A DNA stretch of 59,805 nt from Candidatus Poseidoniaceae archaeon. GTDB taxonomy: Archaea; Thermoplasmatota; Poseidoniia; Poseidoniales; Poseidoniaceae. The DNA lies in assembly GCA_949373075.1 (NCBI GenBank), contig CASIBX010000002.1, positions 65,019 to 124,823 of the forward strand. The letters are read 5' to 3'. The notes under the pieces were generated by a model. It was given only the letters and a program-made list of their open reading frames with translations, made no database searches and was not told where the DNA came from. The position numbers and the translations under genes are program-made. Shown piece by piece: positions 28,001-35,162 of this stretch (position 1 is the stretch's first letter; each line of letters opens with the position of its first letter).

Positions 28001-28094
28001 GTAAATTCCAACTGCTGCCTTGGCTGAGGGCTGTGGCTGAGTTACCATTCCAGACAATTGCACCGTCGCCTGTACCGATGTATAGACCCGCCAC
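22026..28094 (-). CDS. giant surface propeller/Fn3 protein, C-terminal part after frameshift
   Basis: The third and largest segment of one gene that seems to run from 30329 to 22026 (about 2766 aa if repaired). Residues 1 to about 1130 of this segment are tandem propeller-type blades with repeated GVARFD/W, NNLWVA-like and SWTxxDGLP motifs, resembling two-component-regulator or WD/YVTN propellers. Next come about six Fn3-like domains, each led by a phrase like WDRPDDGGS or YDMPSDDGTAVQ. A membrane helix (near residue 1895; LAGLLLVTVILLILVF) is followed by a cytoplasmic tail rich in Gln, Pro and Ala. It is probably a cell-surface binding protein. The GTG at 28094 is the first codon after an in-frame stop and not a real start. 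PabC follows after four bases. Confidence 0.75.
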   Translation of the reverse strand: MAGLYIGTGDGAIVWNGNSATALSQGSSWNLQPDQHFDFIFDGSTAYSATNIGVCKYSQTSIQDCVNAQDGMPNWGVYSIGMNSSTVFGGTTSGVGIIDKSSFSVTGTWEAGEETDNALVVVIDDIAYIGLNGIGVARYDVPNNNWLTTWTEDNYLDGGNEEVTGLVADFRPGHIWVGGSDGFQLLNVTTGSEVYDIEITDSLYSGNGEPYDLAIYGDTLYYHQQYSSDSVYRIDIANFTSKSALDAGSQVDENGGDVYGLEIIGDVLHVSVASGQWWQTQGSGGIALYNLTTDSWQAELMPSGSVDRVTSFISSAGTNWISWGESKLEAFASNGSKIGEWDNFEFPIREILEFDGEILFATEDGVARFDESSSSWLSTWTAGSGLPNSADDIVYELWTNGTDLVVGTARNQGWQGLDGEIMHLDGTGAWTSWDTGTNGIPNGYPIGMAMCAGIFHVSVTANNGGVARFDLANGTVLSTFTTSTRLADGEAAAVACDDSSNILYVGYNDDSEPISRHDYNTGLWLSELTSSSHNIPTDPVWWGAMEFAGGKLAIGYDIGTQGDNVIGGGYAVLSANGATVGTASILSTGSAVSSIDWLGTQWLIGQAGGTSGYSHVDTLGQLGQNTLHALPNLVSGQVTSMVGNQTHLWVASASWQNTGSGVLQGLKLANGSVEWQKGWTIPANAAVTDIELVGTDLYLASNNRGLRMLDTTTGTLQALPTGIHNFQDGLAVVGDDLFIGLQGSGTSSAGIQVFNTTSNAYTAGRLLAGLPSNNVNGFLTVSNNIGDETIYIATNNGVGRWNSTGNTWDTAWTALDGLPISYVEDIIEFDGNIWMATPSGLSMYDTTANSFSTFTAADGMMGTSSWALVGKTTSSAGTPSLFISHDGRGTERPGITQFNAGNQTIIDLHQFDQLPSNSVTAVASDIWGVHIATDIGPLVHWVRSSNQFNTGPNVFSMEDWPVYSMRSDGSYLLAIGDNGGTVIQAGINGNPIIGRYSAQDATGGSVVSNSYVTISTSNGLKVWSLNTGDEVESFDLRRADPLSLGFQLQFQDVTDYTHPGMQVVLVDSANAVTLSDDGTAGAHGISMQNVPLTFSSPVDGAATWAKLVGMKWNSTVNLSNDPTFITSMQYAIDNGILINGTRHVNLQVSSPSNGSMWVKLTYDWFRTETPIQGLSLWDRPDDGGSTLMANWTLVHDEDFSRYLVYLNEGPWTSQPTVSELQPRTPDASVSLHSRLQTEITTIEGQSLQDGVEYWAVVVVEYNDGRFGIPSTPFGPATPSDEVPLPPAWATAVSGDQFVAVDGEVFAEWARCNALDLASTHVYASTTEVTDALGLTLNAEILPQVGNVSTLTLEAGKPHWLAFTCVDESGQEDLMNATVIGPVVPTGGVNDGVPPPKLTGVWAEDVPEDDGGRVQMGWDNSVASDCAYVVIYMVPINIEGGIDEQQIPPSNVDGMEEAAIVPDCETNMTIIDSIGETQLIDGQAYWIGAVAYDKWLNGDTGDVTILEVTPYVNNIDGATEPDRIVELNAWDHPDDDGTAIDVSWAPTEVDDFDYYVIWVAEYPLDDLTDFWVEAGTEPGKCGCIVLNKQWIDTEKSPIQLTLNTALYGGSSISSALPGQIQPDIELYVAITVHDIKGNVHLDNLNTAMVTPIDNLADTTPPERLEDIDLYDMPSDDGTAVQLEFALSESSDIGSYEVYAAAFSFTSVGADGNGPQNPIATFDRSPELPLTIEILAYDALVIPNLPVTVAVVAVDSSGNAYRNNLVTSTAIAIDDGVDDKAAYLPDIEGLELEWVDDSILASWDHSTDPSVRSYVVYISDTEFSEVVDAEMVGESGSSDSFMITPSVFPELSDDTTWWIGVSAKDSQFSREIIDSERIDPPGKSGSGEDSSDGDDSSTNLGELLTTDNMILAGLLLVTVILLILVFRGRGGSPTKNKDWELQEATWGIQARDGWDDSGSFGGQVAPPVAPPAAIQPAQQSDIYAAAQRIEEPAQQQQPQRWTQPVQQQQPAQGGIDTSFLDDLL

Positions 28095-28543
28095 TCACAG
28101 TATTTTCTTCCAAGGCGAATACACTGACTACTAGGAAGTACTTCTGTAGAGCCAGCATTACCTCTATCTGGCTCGACTGTAAGTGGAATCAAAATCTCAC
28201 CAGTTGAAAGGTCCTTTCGTGCCACTCCATAACCCGGTAGGCCCATGTGTAAGATTTGAGGATTGGTTCCATAAATCGCAACTGGTGCGAAATCGACATC
28301 ATTAATTCCCGTGGATACCCATGATCCTAGGAAAGTATTGTTTTCGATAATGTAGCGGTTTAGACCATCATCAGATGTTCCGATATATGCAACTCCATTG
28401 TGTATTGCAACACCTGTGGGCGAATCGCTATCGAGGTCACTATTTCCTTCATTCAAGTTAACGATTGAAGTAGAAGAAGACTGAGTTGAAAGCGGATGCT
28501 CCATCTTGTGGATGAATAGTAACGACCCAATCCCCTTCAGCAT
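27896..28543 (-). CDS. giant surface propeller protein, middle segment in shifted frame
   Basis: Only about 28135 to 28490 of this frame looks real: it encodes SSSTSIVNLNEGN, then GVAYIGTSDDGLNRY, then GLPGYGVARKDLSTGE, which continue the propeller blades of the flanking segments. Those flanks are in a common frame, so the segment is bracketed by compensating shifts. A single extra base at AAA 28489-28491 (plus strand) explains the entry. Extra bases at GG 28134-28135 and CCC 28087-28089 would join it through VVSVFALEENTVSGG to LYIGTGDGAIVW. The first residues of the listed frame and all after about 28135 are probably spurious. Confidence 0.6.
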   Translation of the reverse strand: MLKGIGSLLFIHKMEHPLSTQSSSTSIVNLNEGNSDLDSDSPTGVAIHNGVAYIGTSDDGLNRYIIENNTFLGSWVSTGINDVDFAPVAIYGTNPQILHMGLPGYGVARKDLSTGEILIPLTVEPDRGNAGSTEVLPSSQCIRLGRKYCEWRVYTSVQATVQLSGMVTQPQPSAKAAVGIYNLTNILISYSMAQLHTQQQILAYVNTVKLQFKIV

Positions 28544-30329
28544 CCAATCCAGAAATGATATCTGACTGCATACCGTCAGCTAGTGTCCCAAGTATCTCAG
28601 TACGTTGCCCATGAGTGTCAACAACGTGCACTCCACTTCCTAATGTTCCTACCAATACATTGACTCCATCATTTACAATTTGGGAAACATCATCGCCCAT
28701 GTCGATTGATGAAAGCCATCTTGCTTGACTAATTGAATACCTATCTAGGTAGTTTTCACTTCCAACATAAATGACTCCATCGAACTGCATTGCATCAGTC
28801 ATGTCGCCGGATGAAGGGCTACTGCCAATCACAAAGTCACCAGTGTATAGCGGAGTATTTCCTGGTTCCAGCATTGCAAATACGGCACTACCATCGGTGA
28901 CCAATACAGTATCGTTATTTGGGCTTCTTGCCCCTGCTGCTGGCCAATAAATGATATTTTGTCCACCATTCATTTGACCTATGGAGGACAGAGCAGTATT
29001 AGCCGCGAATGTACCAGTACTTGTATCGTATGTGTGCACTGTCGTGTCGGCTAGAATTAGAATATCATTGTTGACGACGGTCATTCCCTTCACATCATTT
29101 GACGACAACCAATTGCCGTCATTCCAAGTAGCCAACCAAAAGTTACCAGACAGATCTCTCCTAGCAATTCCTGCATCATATGAAGAAATTAGCAATTGGT
29201 TACCCGAAACTGCAAATTCGCTGATATCATCTGAATGCAAGTTGTTTGCAGTCGACCAAGGCGCCAATGCAGACATTGCAGATACATCCCACCTTCCAAC
29301 TCCTCCTCCAATTATCGCAGCATAGATTATGCCATTGTGTTCAAAGGTTTCCTCTGGTGTTCCTGCAGGCCAATTGCTAGTGGAACTTGCTTGTTCAAGC
29401 GTCCAGCCAGTACCTGCTGTGTTAAGCGTGAAAATGCCAGATTGGCTGAATGCAAACAAGTCTCCATTACTGCCAACATGAACTTGGTTCCAAGCTCCAC
29501 CCGAAGGCTCAGCAGGCAAGTCGGCATTCCAACTGGTGTCATCTAAATCGACTGAATGAAGTTCACCAGAACTAGTGGTGACGAGCATTCTGTTGTTCGC
29601 AGCATCCATTTCTAGGTCAGTAACATAATTGTCGTCTGCGCCGTTCTCAAGTTCGAATAAATCAATTATATTCGGCGAAGACTTTGCGTCTAGTACAGAA
29701 ATTGTATCGCCAATAGCCATGTACATTCTTCCATCTGCTGGATGAATTTCATAGTCTTCGATGTAAATCTGTACGGGTACAAGTGATGTGAACGGGTCAG
29801 CAGGAGCTAGAACCTCAAGAACAAAATCAGTGATTTCTGAAGAGGAAGGTACCGTGACTGTAGCGCCAACATCTGCGTTTGGTGAAAGCCTCCCTTGGTG
29901 GGGATTATTTCCATCGAAGCCGAAAGACTGGCCTAACCAGCCATTCCCTCTCCAGTCAAACAATACCTGCCCAGTGTCTGGCGAAAGCAGAAGAGGTTCC
30001 TGGATCGAAACTCCGTCAGAGCCATCGACTCTAACTTCCATGGATACATTCTCTAACGTTGCACCCGGAGCGAAATTCAACATCCAATCTGCGGTTGCTT
30101 GGGAGCCATTAATCGCATTTGCACCAGTGGCGTTTAGCAAAACCCAACCTGTATCTTCAGACCCTTCTTTTGGCCAAATTGTACTACTGCCCGTATCATG
30201 TGCACTGACCAGTGGCGATGATAGAATTGGGCCTAAAGATGCCAACAACATAACTGTCACGAGTAAGAGGGCTCGAGCGCCAGCACTAGCAGGGCCTGTG
30301 GCCCTGTTCAGATTGTTCATATTTCCCAT
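28458..30329 (-). CDS. giant surface propeller protein, N-terminal segment with signal peptide
   Basis: Begins with a Sec signal peptide (about ARALLLVTVMLLASLGPIL, cleavage near VSAHD), then a lectin-like or jelly-roll region with FDWRGNGWLGQSFG, then propeller blades (repeated DLSGNFWLATWNDGNWL-type motifs). It ends at a stop 28458 that follows a frame change near 28489; the sensible protein continues in the next frame. The ATG at 30329 is preferred; TTG at 30350 and ATG at 30320 are alternatives. No ribosome-binding site is obvious, so the transcript may be leaderless. Divergent from maeB across about 185 bases. Confidence 0.72.
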   Translation of the reverse strand: MGNMNNLNRATGPASAGARALLLVTVMLLASLGPILSSPLVSAHDTGSSTIWPKEGSEDTGWVLLNATGANAINGSQATADWMLNFAPGATLENVSMEVRVDGSDGVSIQEPLLLSPDTGQVLFDWRGNGWLGQSFGFDGNNPHQGRLSPNADVGATVTVPSSSEITDFVLEVLAPADPFTSLVPVQIYIEDYEIHPADGRMYMAIGDTISVLDAKSSPNIIDLFELENGADDNYVTDLEMDAANNRMLVTTSSGELHSVDLDDTSWNADLPAEPSGGAWNQVHVGSNGDLFAFSQSGIFTLNTAGTGWTLEQASSTSNWPAGTPEETFEHNGIIYAAIIGGGVGRWDVSAMSALAPWSTANNLHSDDISEFAVSGNQLLISSYDAGIARRDLSGNFWLATWNDGNWLSSNDVKGMTVVNNDILILADTTVHTYDTSTGTFAANTALSSIGQMNGGQNIIYWPAAGARSPNNDTVLVTDGSAVFAMLEPGNTPLYTGDFVIGSSPSSGDMTDAMQFDGVIYVGSENYLDRYSISQARWLSSIDMGDDVSQIVNDGVNVLVGTLGSGVHVVDTHGQRTEILGTLADGMQSDIISGLDAEGDWVVTIHPQDGASAFNSVFFYFNR

Positions 30330-30423
30330 CCGTTTGCAATGGTATATCAATCGAATGCCCAGTTGTTTTTCTTGCTAATATTAGATTGAATCGACTTTAG
30401 CACGTTTTTATTTCCTGCTCCCG

Positions 30424-30433
30424 TATAAAAAAA
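30424..30433 (+). promoter_or_regulatory. TATA box candidate for maeB
   Basis: TATAAAAAAA, the strongest TATA-like run in the divergent region 30330-30513. A transcription start about 25 bases downstream would fall near 30450-30458, giving a leader of about 60 bases before the ATG at 30514. Confidence 0.5.
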
Positions 30434-30448
30434 TCATTCCAAATATCG

Positions 30449-30459
30449 CCCGAATCGGG
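30449..30459. promoter_or_regulatory. palindrome CCCGA-A-TCGGG at predicted start site
   Basis: An 11-base perfect palindrome placed where transcription from the TATA box at 30424 should begin. An operator for a repressor is a reasonable guess. A second palindrome lies at 30486. Confidence 0.35.
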
Positions 30460-30485
30460 TTATGTTTCACAAAAAGGTCAAACCC

Positions 30486-30496
30486 CGTACTGTACG
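30486..30496. promoter_or_regulatory. palindrome CGTAC-T-GTACG in maeB leader
   Basis: An 11-base perfect palindrome 17 bases before the maeB start. It is followed by GGAGAG, a weak ribosome-binding site. Possibly a regulator site; could be chance. Confidence 0.3.
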
Positions 30497-30513
30497 AGGT
30501 ATCGTTTGGAGAG

Positions 30514-32829
30514 ATGAAAATGGACGAGGATTGGCGTGATCGAACCATCAAACAAGAAGCTCTCGATTATCATGAAGCATCTCCGCGTGGCAAGATCAAA
30601 GTCATGCCCACAAAACCTCATTCGACTTCACACGAATTATCTCTAGCCTATTCTCCCGGGGTCGCATATCCTTGCCTTGAAATTGCTGAGAGGCCCGAAG
30701 ATGCCTATCGGTATACTTCGAAGGGAAACTTAGTAGCAGTTATTTCCAATGGTACCGCCGTACTAGGGCTTGGAAATATTGGAGCATTAGCGTCTAAACC
30801 TGTAATGGAAGGTAAGGGATTACTCTTGAAAACCTTCGCCGACATCGATGTTTTTGATATTCAGGTCGATACCGAAGACCCTGAAGAATTTATCAAAACA
30901 GTTTGTAATATTGCCCCGACATTTGGTGGGATAAACCTTGAAGACATCAAAGCGCCGGAATGTTTTGAAATCGAGAGGAGAATTGCTGAAGCCACAAATA
31001 TCCCGGTAATGCATGATGACCAACACGGTACAGCGATTATTTCAGGCGCCGCTTTACTAAATGCTGCTGAATTACAGGGCAAAGACCTAGCTACAATCAA
31101 AGTGGTAGTGGCTGGAGCGGGTGCATCAGCAATCGCTTGTGCTTCACATTACCTTGCTCTTGGAGTAAATGTGGAAAATATTTTGATGTGTGATTCACAA
31201 GGAATCATGACTAAAAGAAGACTTGATGCAGGTGAATTAAACGAATACAAAGCAAAGTTTGCTGTTGAAAGAGCGGATGGCGATTTAGCAGATGCGTTAG
31301 TTGGTGCCGATGTTTTACTCGGGCTATCTAGAGGAGGGTTGGTTAGCGGGGAAATGGTCGCTAAGATGGCCGCTAAACCAATTATATTTGCTCTTGCAAA
31401 TCCAACTCCTGAAATTATGCCACATGAAGTTCTAGCCGTGCGTGACGATGCTATTATTGCAACAGGTAGGTCTGATTTCCCTAATCAGGTAAACAATGTT
31501 CTTGGATTTCCATACATTTTCCGCGGAGCCCTAGACGTTAGAGCAAGAGACATCACCCCTGGAATGAAGATGGCGGCTACACATGCTCTAGCCAAGTTAG
31601 CGAAGGAGCCAGTTCCAGATTATATTGCACATGCCTATTCTGGCGAATCAATGCAATACGGCCCAGAATATATTATTCCAAAACCGTTTGACCGTAGAGT
31701 CTTGATTTGGGAAGCGGCAGATGTTGCTGAAGCAGCTGTAAATGAAGGAGTGGCGGCGATTAAGCCAGAGGATTTTGACAAACAAGCGTACAAGGAGTCC
31801 CTTGAAGCAAGATTGGGAATGTCATATTCAGTAATGCGCGGAGTATTCAATCAAGTAAAGGGCCGAGGCAAGAGAATTGTATTCCCTGAAGGCGACCATG
31901 AGAAGGTAATTCGTGCAGCAGCCCAATGCATTGAACAGGATATCTGTAAGCCGATACTTCTTGGAAATGTGGAAAGTATTCATCAAAAAATGGCTGAGTT
32001 GAATATCGAGTTTGAATGTGAAATAACCAATCCTCGATACGATGATAGAAGAATTGGGAATTACGACCTTGAATTATTAGAGAATCGAAGCCGTAAAGGC
32101 ATGACAATTACCGATGCCCAAAGATTGCTGAAGAGCCGGCCATACTTTGCGGCTCAAATGGTTGAAATCGGCGATGCAGACGGTTTCCTCGGAGGCATTA
32201 GTCGAAACTATGCAGATGTTCTTCGACCATGTCTTGAGATAATTGGTAGTGATGAAGATAGCCACTGTGCTATTGGATGTTACATGATGGTTGTGAAGGG
32301 TAGACTAATTTTCCTTGGAGATGCCACTGTAAATGTTTACCCAGATAGTAAAGCCCTTGCAGACATCGCAGTTCAAACTGCAAAAGTAGCTCGAAGATTT
32401 GGTGTCGAGCCAAAGGTTGCTATGTTGTCATTTTCTAATTTCGGAAGTAGCCGAGCACAGCGCTCTGAAAGGATAGAAGATGCAATTAATATGGCTAGAG
32501 AGATGGACCATAAATTGCAAATTGATGGGCCTATGCAAGCGGACACAGCTCTTGATATCGATGTTCAGTCTGAGTATCCTTTCATGGCATTTGACGGACC
32601 TGCCAATGTGCTGATTTGTCCTAACCTGGCTTCTGCAAATATCGCTTACAAATTATTGGAACAATTAGCTGATGCAGAAATGACGGGGCCAATTTTAGAC
32701 GGGCTTGACAAGCCAGTCCAATTACTTGCCAGAGCAGATGGTGTTCGGCATATTGTCAATATGGCTGCAATTTGTTCACTGGATGCAATACGCCAAGAGT
32801 CGTATTGGGCTAGTCTGTCAAATGACTAA
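30514..32829 (+). CDS. maeB: NADP-dependent malic enzyme, MaeB type with phosphotransacetylase-like domain
   Basis: Converts malate to pyruvate and CO2 with NADP reduction, linking the TCA cycle to pyruvate and lipid or amino-acid synthesis. Residues 1 to about 420 are the malic enzyme part: [14 protein letters not shown], the Lys-containing [30 protein letters not shown], and the Rossmann motif [14 protein letters not shown]. Residues about 425-771 match phosphate acetyltransferase and in MaeB act as an acetyl-CoA-sensing regulatory domain without transferase activity. Length (771 aa) is normal for MaeB (about 760). An ATG at 30520 is an alternative start two codons in. The 3' end overlaps the convergent FGE-like gene by 20 bases. 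Confidence 0.93.
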   Translation: MKMDEDWRDRTIKQEALDYHEASPRGKIKVMPTKPHSTSHELSLAYSPGVAYPCLEIAERPEDAYRYTSKGNLVAVISNGTAVLGLGNIGALASKPVMEGKGLLLKTFADIDVFDIQVDTEDPEEFIKTVCNIAPTFGGINLEDIKAPECFEIERRIAEATNIPVMHDDQHGTAIISGAALLNAAELQGKDLATIKVVVAGAGASAIACASHYLALGVNVENILMCDSQGIMTKRRLDAGELNEYKAKFAVERADGDLADALVGADVLLGLSRGGLVSGEMVAKMAAKPIIFALANPTPEIMPHEVLAVRDDAIIATGRSDFPNQVNNVLGFPYIFRGALDVRARDITPGMKMAATHALAKLAKEPVPDYIAHAYSGESMQYGPEYIIPKPFDRRVLIWEAADVAEAAVNEGVAAIKPEDFDKQAYKESLEARLGMSYSVMRGVFNQVKGRGKRIVFPEGDHEKVIRAAAQCIEQDICKPILLGNVESIHQKMAELNIEFECEITNPRYDDRRIGNYDLELLENRSRKGMTITDAQRLLKSRPYFAAQMVEIGDADGFLGGISRNYADVLRPCLEIIGSDEDSHCAIGCYMMVVKGRLIFLGDATVNVYPDSKALADIAVQTAKVARRFGVEPKVAMLSFSNFGSSRAQRSERIEDAINMAREMDHKLQIDGPMQADTALDIDVQSEYPFMAFDGPANVLICPNLASANIAYKLLEQLADAEMTGPILDGLDKPVQLLARADGVRHIVNMAAICSLDAIRQESYWASLSND

Positions 32830-33631
32830 CTTCACCATCTGAATTTAGGATCCAAGTTTTCCTTCTAGGTCTCCAAAATGCGCCCGTTACAAATCCGGCG
32901 CAAAGTCCTCCGAATAGGAGGTTTGACCACCCATCGATAGCATACGATTCGAAACCTCTGAGAATCGGAATCGTAAAACTCGGAATTATCCCCAATATCG
33001 TAGTCCAAAATAATTCACTACGAATATTTACCATAAGGTTTGCATTGTCAGGAACTATCTTACAATCCCCTTTCCTTTCTGGCGAGACTACCAACCTGAA
33101 ACCCACCATTGGAAGTGGTCTGCCTCCTGGCGTAGCGACTCTTGCAAAAATACCTTCACGCGTAGGATGCGCTGCTTGAGAAACTCTGTGCCCAGATAGT
33201 GGGCCAATCACTTCTCCAACCCTGGGTCTGCCATCTAAGGGCGCCCCTCTATGATTTCCAGTTGCCTCATCAGCAAGTAATTCGGTCCATCCGCATGGAA
33301 GAATTAGACTATCCTTAGCACATTCCCACTCAGATTGACTTGGTCTACGAACCTCGCCGTCGAAGTGAGATGATAATTTAGAACATAATAGGTCAATATC
33401 TTCGTGCGTAATCATATCTTTAGGTTCGTCAGAAGAATCCTCTCCCCCCATAATTTCAGCAAACTGAGATTTAGAAATTGGTCTTTCCAATATCAAATAT
33501 GATGGCAAATCCACTCTATGACGTGGTCTTTCATTAGCATAAACCCAGCCTCCTTTATCAGTTCCTAAGAAGACCTTTGATTGTTCAACTTTAATAAATC
33601 GAAGACCAAAAACATCTTCGACAAAATCCAT
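32810..33631 (-). CDS. FGE/SUMF1-fold protein with C-terminal membrane helices
   Basis: The N-terminal about 200 residues look like the formylglycine-generating enzyme fold: an early ERPRHRVDLPSYLI segment, then PISKSQFAEIMG, RRPSQSEWECAKD, and a closing VGFRLVV. The region where true FGE carries RGGSW and the catalytic Cys pair reads HRVSQAAHP here, so sulfatase activation is unlikely. Two membrane helices follow at about 205-225 and 233-252. The preferred ATG is at 33631 with AAGGTG upstream; GTG at 33637 would overlap the upstream stop. Last gene of a three-gene operon with the GST-like and 112-aa genes. Confidence 0.65.
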   Translation of the reverse strand: MDFVEDVFGLRFIKVEQSKVFLGTDKGGWVYANERPRHRVDLPSYLILERPISKSQFAEIMGGEDSSDEPKDMITHEDIDLLCSKLSSHFDGEVRRPSQSEWECAKDSLILPCGWTELLADEATGNHRGAPLDGRPRVGEVIGPLSGHRVSQAAHPTREGIFARVATPGGRPLPMVGFRLVVSPERKGDCKIVPDNANLMVNIRSELFWTTILGIIPSFTIPILRGFESYAIDGWSNLLFGGLCAGFVTGAFWRPRRKTWILNSDGEVSHLTD

Positions 33632-33633
33632 AT

Positions 33634-34356
33634 TCACACCTTCAAAGTTGCTTCAACAGACCTATACCATTCCATGCCAATTTCGTGTTCTTTGATTTGT
33701 GAAAACTGGGGGTAAGGAGAGATAGAGCGAACATATCCAAACGCTGCGATGTCAACAAGGTCTGGAGAATCTCCTCCAAAGAATTGCTTTCCTTCGAATG
33801 CACCAACAAACTCTGTGAGTAAGTCGTGCCACAGTTTTTTCGGGGTTCTTCCATCCTTTTTCACTCTGCTACGAGCAATTATGCCCCACATAACCGGAAA
33901 CCCTGCCCAAGCATAAAGTCGCTTGGAAAAGAATCCAAAATTTTCTAATTTAGAAACCCTGGTTGTGGTTTTTAGAGCAGACAATATGCTTCCATACAAG
34001 ATTGGAATTGTCGCCTTGGACATGTGCAAGTCGACCCAAGCCATCCACTGGTCACGCCGTGCTTCATCGCCATTATTCCATAATTTACCTTCATTATGAA
34101 CTGCATCTATATGCTTCATTATAGGTGTTGAATCTACATGGATTTCTTCCTTAGCATCGACCCAAACTGGGACTTTTTTCCATTCAGGAGCACTTGGTAA
34201 GGTCTTCTTTTGTTTCAATGGATTAACTTGCACCCTTTCGTGTTCAATATCAAGGTGCTCAAGAAGACTGCGCACCTTCCAACAGAATGGGCAGCTGTAC
34301 AACATGTGCAACTTACCTACGTTCGCCATGCTACTGCGGGGAATGCTCTCCTTCAT
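33634..34356 (-). CDS. glutathione S-transferase-fold protein (PGES2-like)
   Basis: The N-terminus is a thioredoxin-like GST domain with LYSCPFCWKVRSLLEHL; the CPFC motif is redox-active in membrane-associated prostaglandin E synthase 2 and related glutaredoxin-like proteins. VPVWVDAKEE and DSTPIMKHID fit the cis-Pro and substrate-binding Ser positions. The C-terminal part is alpha-helical with GGDSPDLVDIAAFGYVRS, a typical GST-C segment. Whether this cell makes glutathione is unknown; another thiol may be used. The ATG at 34356 overlaps the upstream stop as ATGA; an internal ATG (MANVGKLHML) nine codons in is also possible. Confidence 0.75.
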   Translation of the reverse strand: MKESIPRSSMANVGKLHMLYSCPFCWKVRSLLEHLDIEHERVQVNPLKQKKTLPSAPEWKKVPVWVDAKEEIHVDSTPIMKHIDAVHNEGKLWNNGDEARRDQWMAWVDLHMSKATIPILYGSILSALKTTTRVSKLENFGFFSKRLYAWAGFPVMWGIIARSRVKKDGRTPKKLWHDLLTEFVGAFEGKQFFGGDSPDLVDIAAFGYVRSISPYPQFSQIKEHEIGMEWYRSVEATLKV

Positions 34357-34691
34357 GATTCATCCGTATCTCTGGACCCTTCTGGTCTCCAGCCGGGTTT
34401 CCAAAAATTTAGATCATCTAACCAACTTGAAAAGTCTTCATCTGTGCAATTCAGTATCCTAAATGCTCTCATGTTCAATCCTTCAAGTAAAGAGTCCTCC
34501 ATGACTCCTTCATCATTAGCATCTTTCCATTCGCCTACCATTTGCCGAATTTGTCTCTTTGCTTCTTCAGGAGAATCAAAGTTTCTTTCACATGTTTCTT
34601 GTAAATCGGCGAGCCATGAACGCGTATCTTTGCGGATAACGTCGGGAATAGCGGGCCCTTTCCGCTTGCTCTTGAATGGCCACCATCCCAT
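34353..34691 (-). CDS. hypothetical protein, 112 aa
   Basis: Not recognised. Starts with a basic, Trp-containing stretch (MGWWPFKSKRKG), followed by predicted amphipathic helices rich in Glu and Asp, and ends with an acidic tail. No membrane segment, metal site or catalytic motif is visible. It heads a three-gene operon and overlaps the GST-like gene by ATGA. Divergent from rlmH, with 57 bases between the starts. Confidence 0.6.
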   Translation of the reverse strand: MGWWPFKSKRKGPAIPDVIRKDTRSWLADLQETCERNFDSPEEAKRQIRQMVGEWKDANDEGVMEDSLLEGLNMRAFRILNCTDEDFSSWLDDLNFWKPGWRPEGSRDTDES

Positions 34692-34748
34692 GCTCTCTGC
34701 TCAGGCTACACCATCAATAGTCTTGGGGTTGAACATCTTGGGCGGGTC

Positions 34749-35162
34749 ATGGGGCGAATAATTGTTCATTTGCACGGCAAACCTTCTGACAAGAAAATGG
34801 CAGGGCTTATCGATGATTATTCCCAGCGATTGAAATCTAAGGTTAGACTTGAGGTTCATAGTGCCAAATTATCTAACGAAGATTATTTTTCAAGAATACC
34901 AAGCGATGCGATTTTGCTTGACGAGGCAGGAGAGATGATGACCTCATACAAGTTTTCAGAATTGTTTGCTGAATGGGGGCTTGCGAGTAAGGAGACTCAT
35001 TTAGCAATCGGTTCTGCTGATGGTTTTCCCAAGGACCATGGCCGCAAATCTATTTCATTATCACCGATGACATTTCCTCATGAATTAGCCACAGTTTTGC
35101 TTATCGAACAACTGTATAGGTCTTATGAAATATCTAGAGGCAGTTCTTATCACCGTGTTTGA
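34749..35162 (+). CDS. rlmH: RlmH-type 23S rRNA pseudouridine methyltransferase (SPOUT)
   Basis: RlmH methylates N3 of pseudouridine 1915 in helix 69 of 23S rRNA, using SAM bound in a trefoil knot. The protein shows LDEAGEMMTSYKFSE (LDERG-like), LAIGSADGFP (IGGxxG-like) and the C-terminal EQLYRSYEISRGSSYHR, which ends in the family's YHR. Length (137 aa) is close to the usual 155. RlmH is best known from bacteria but orthologues occur in some archaea. The stop overlaps the next gene's TTG start. Confidence 0.85.
   Translation: MGRIIVHLHGKPSDKKMAGLIDDYSQRLKSKVRLEVHSAKLSNEDYFSRIPSDAILLDEAGEMMTSYKFSELFAEWGLASKETHLAIGSADGFPKDHGRKSISLSPMTFPHELATVLLIEQLYRSYEISRGSSYHRV

Noticed and set aside
28087-28491. 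Programmed ribosomal frameshifting in the giant propeller gene
   Set aside because: Two or three separate shifts would be needed within 400 bases, with no strong slippery heptamer or downstream structure; extra-base errors or mutations in short runs explain it more simply.
22026-30329. CRISPR array or DNA-level tandem repeats in the long minus-strand region
   Set aside because: Repetition is at the protein level (propeller blades and Fn3 domains) with diverged codons; no regular short DNA repeats with spacers.
32810-33631. Active sulfatase-modifying enzyme
   Set aside because: The RGGSW/Cys active-site segment is missing, and no sulfatase gene is in the window.
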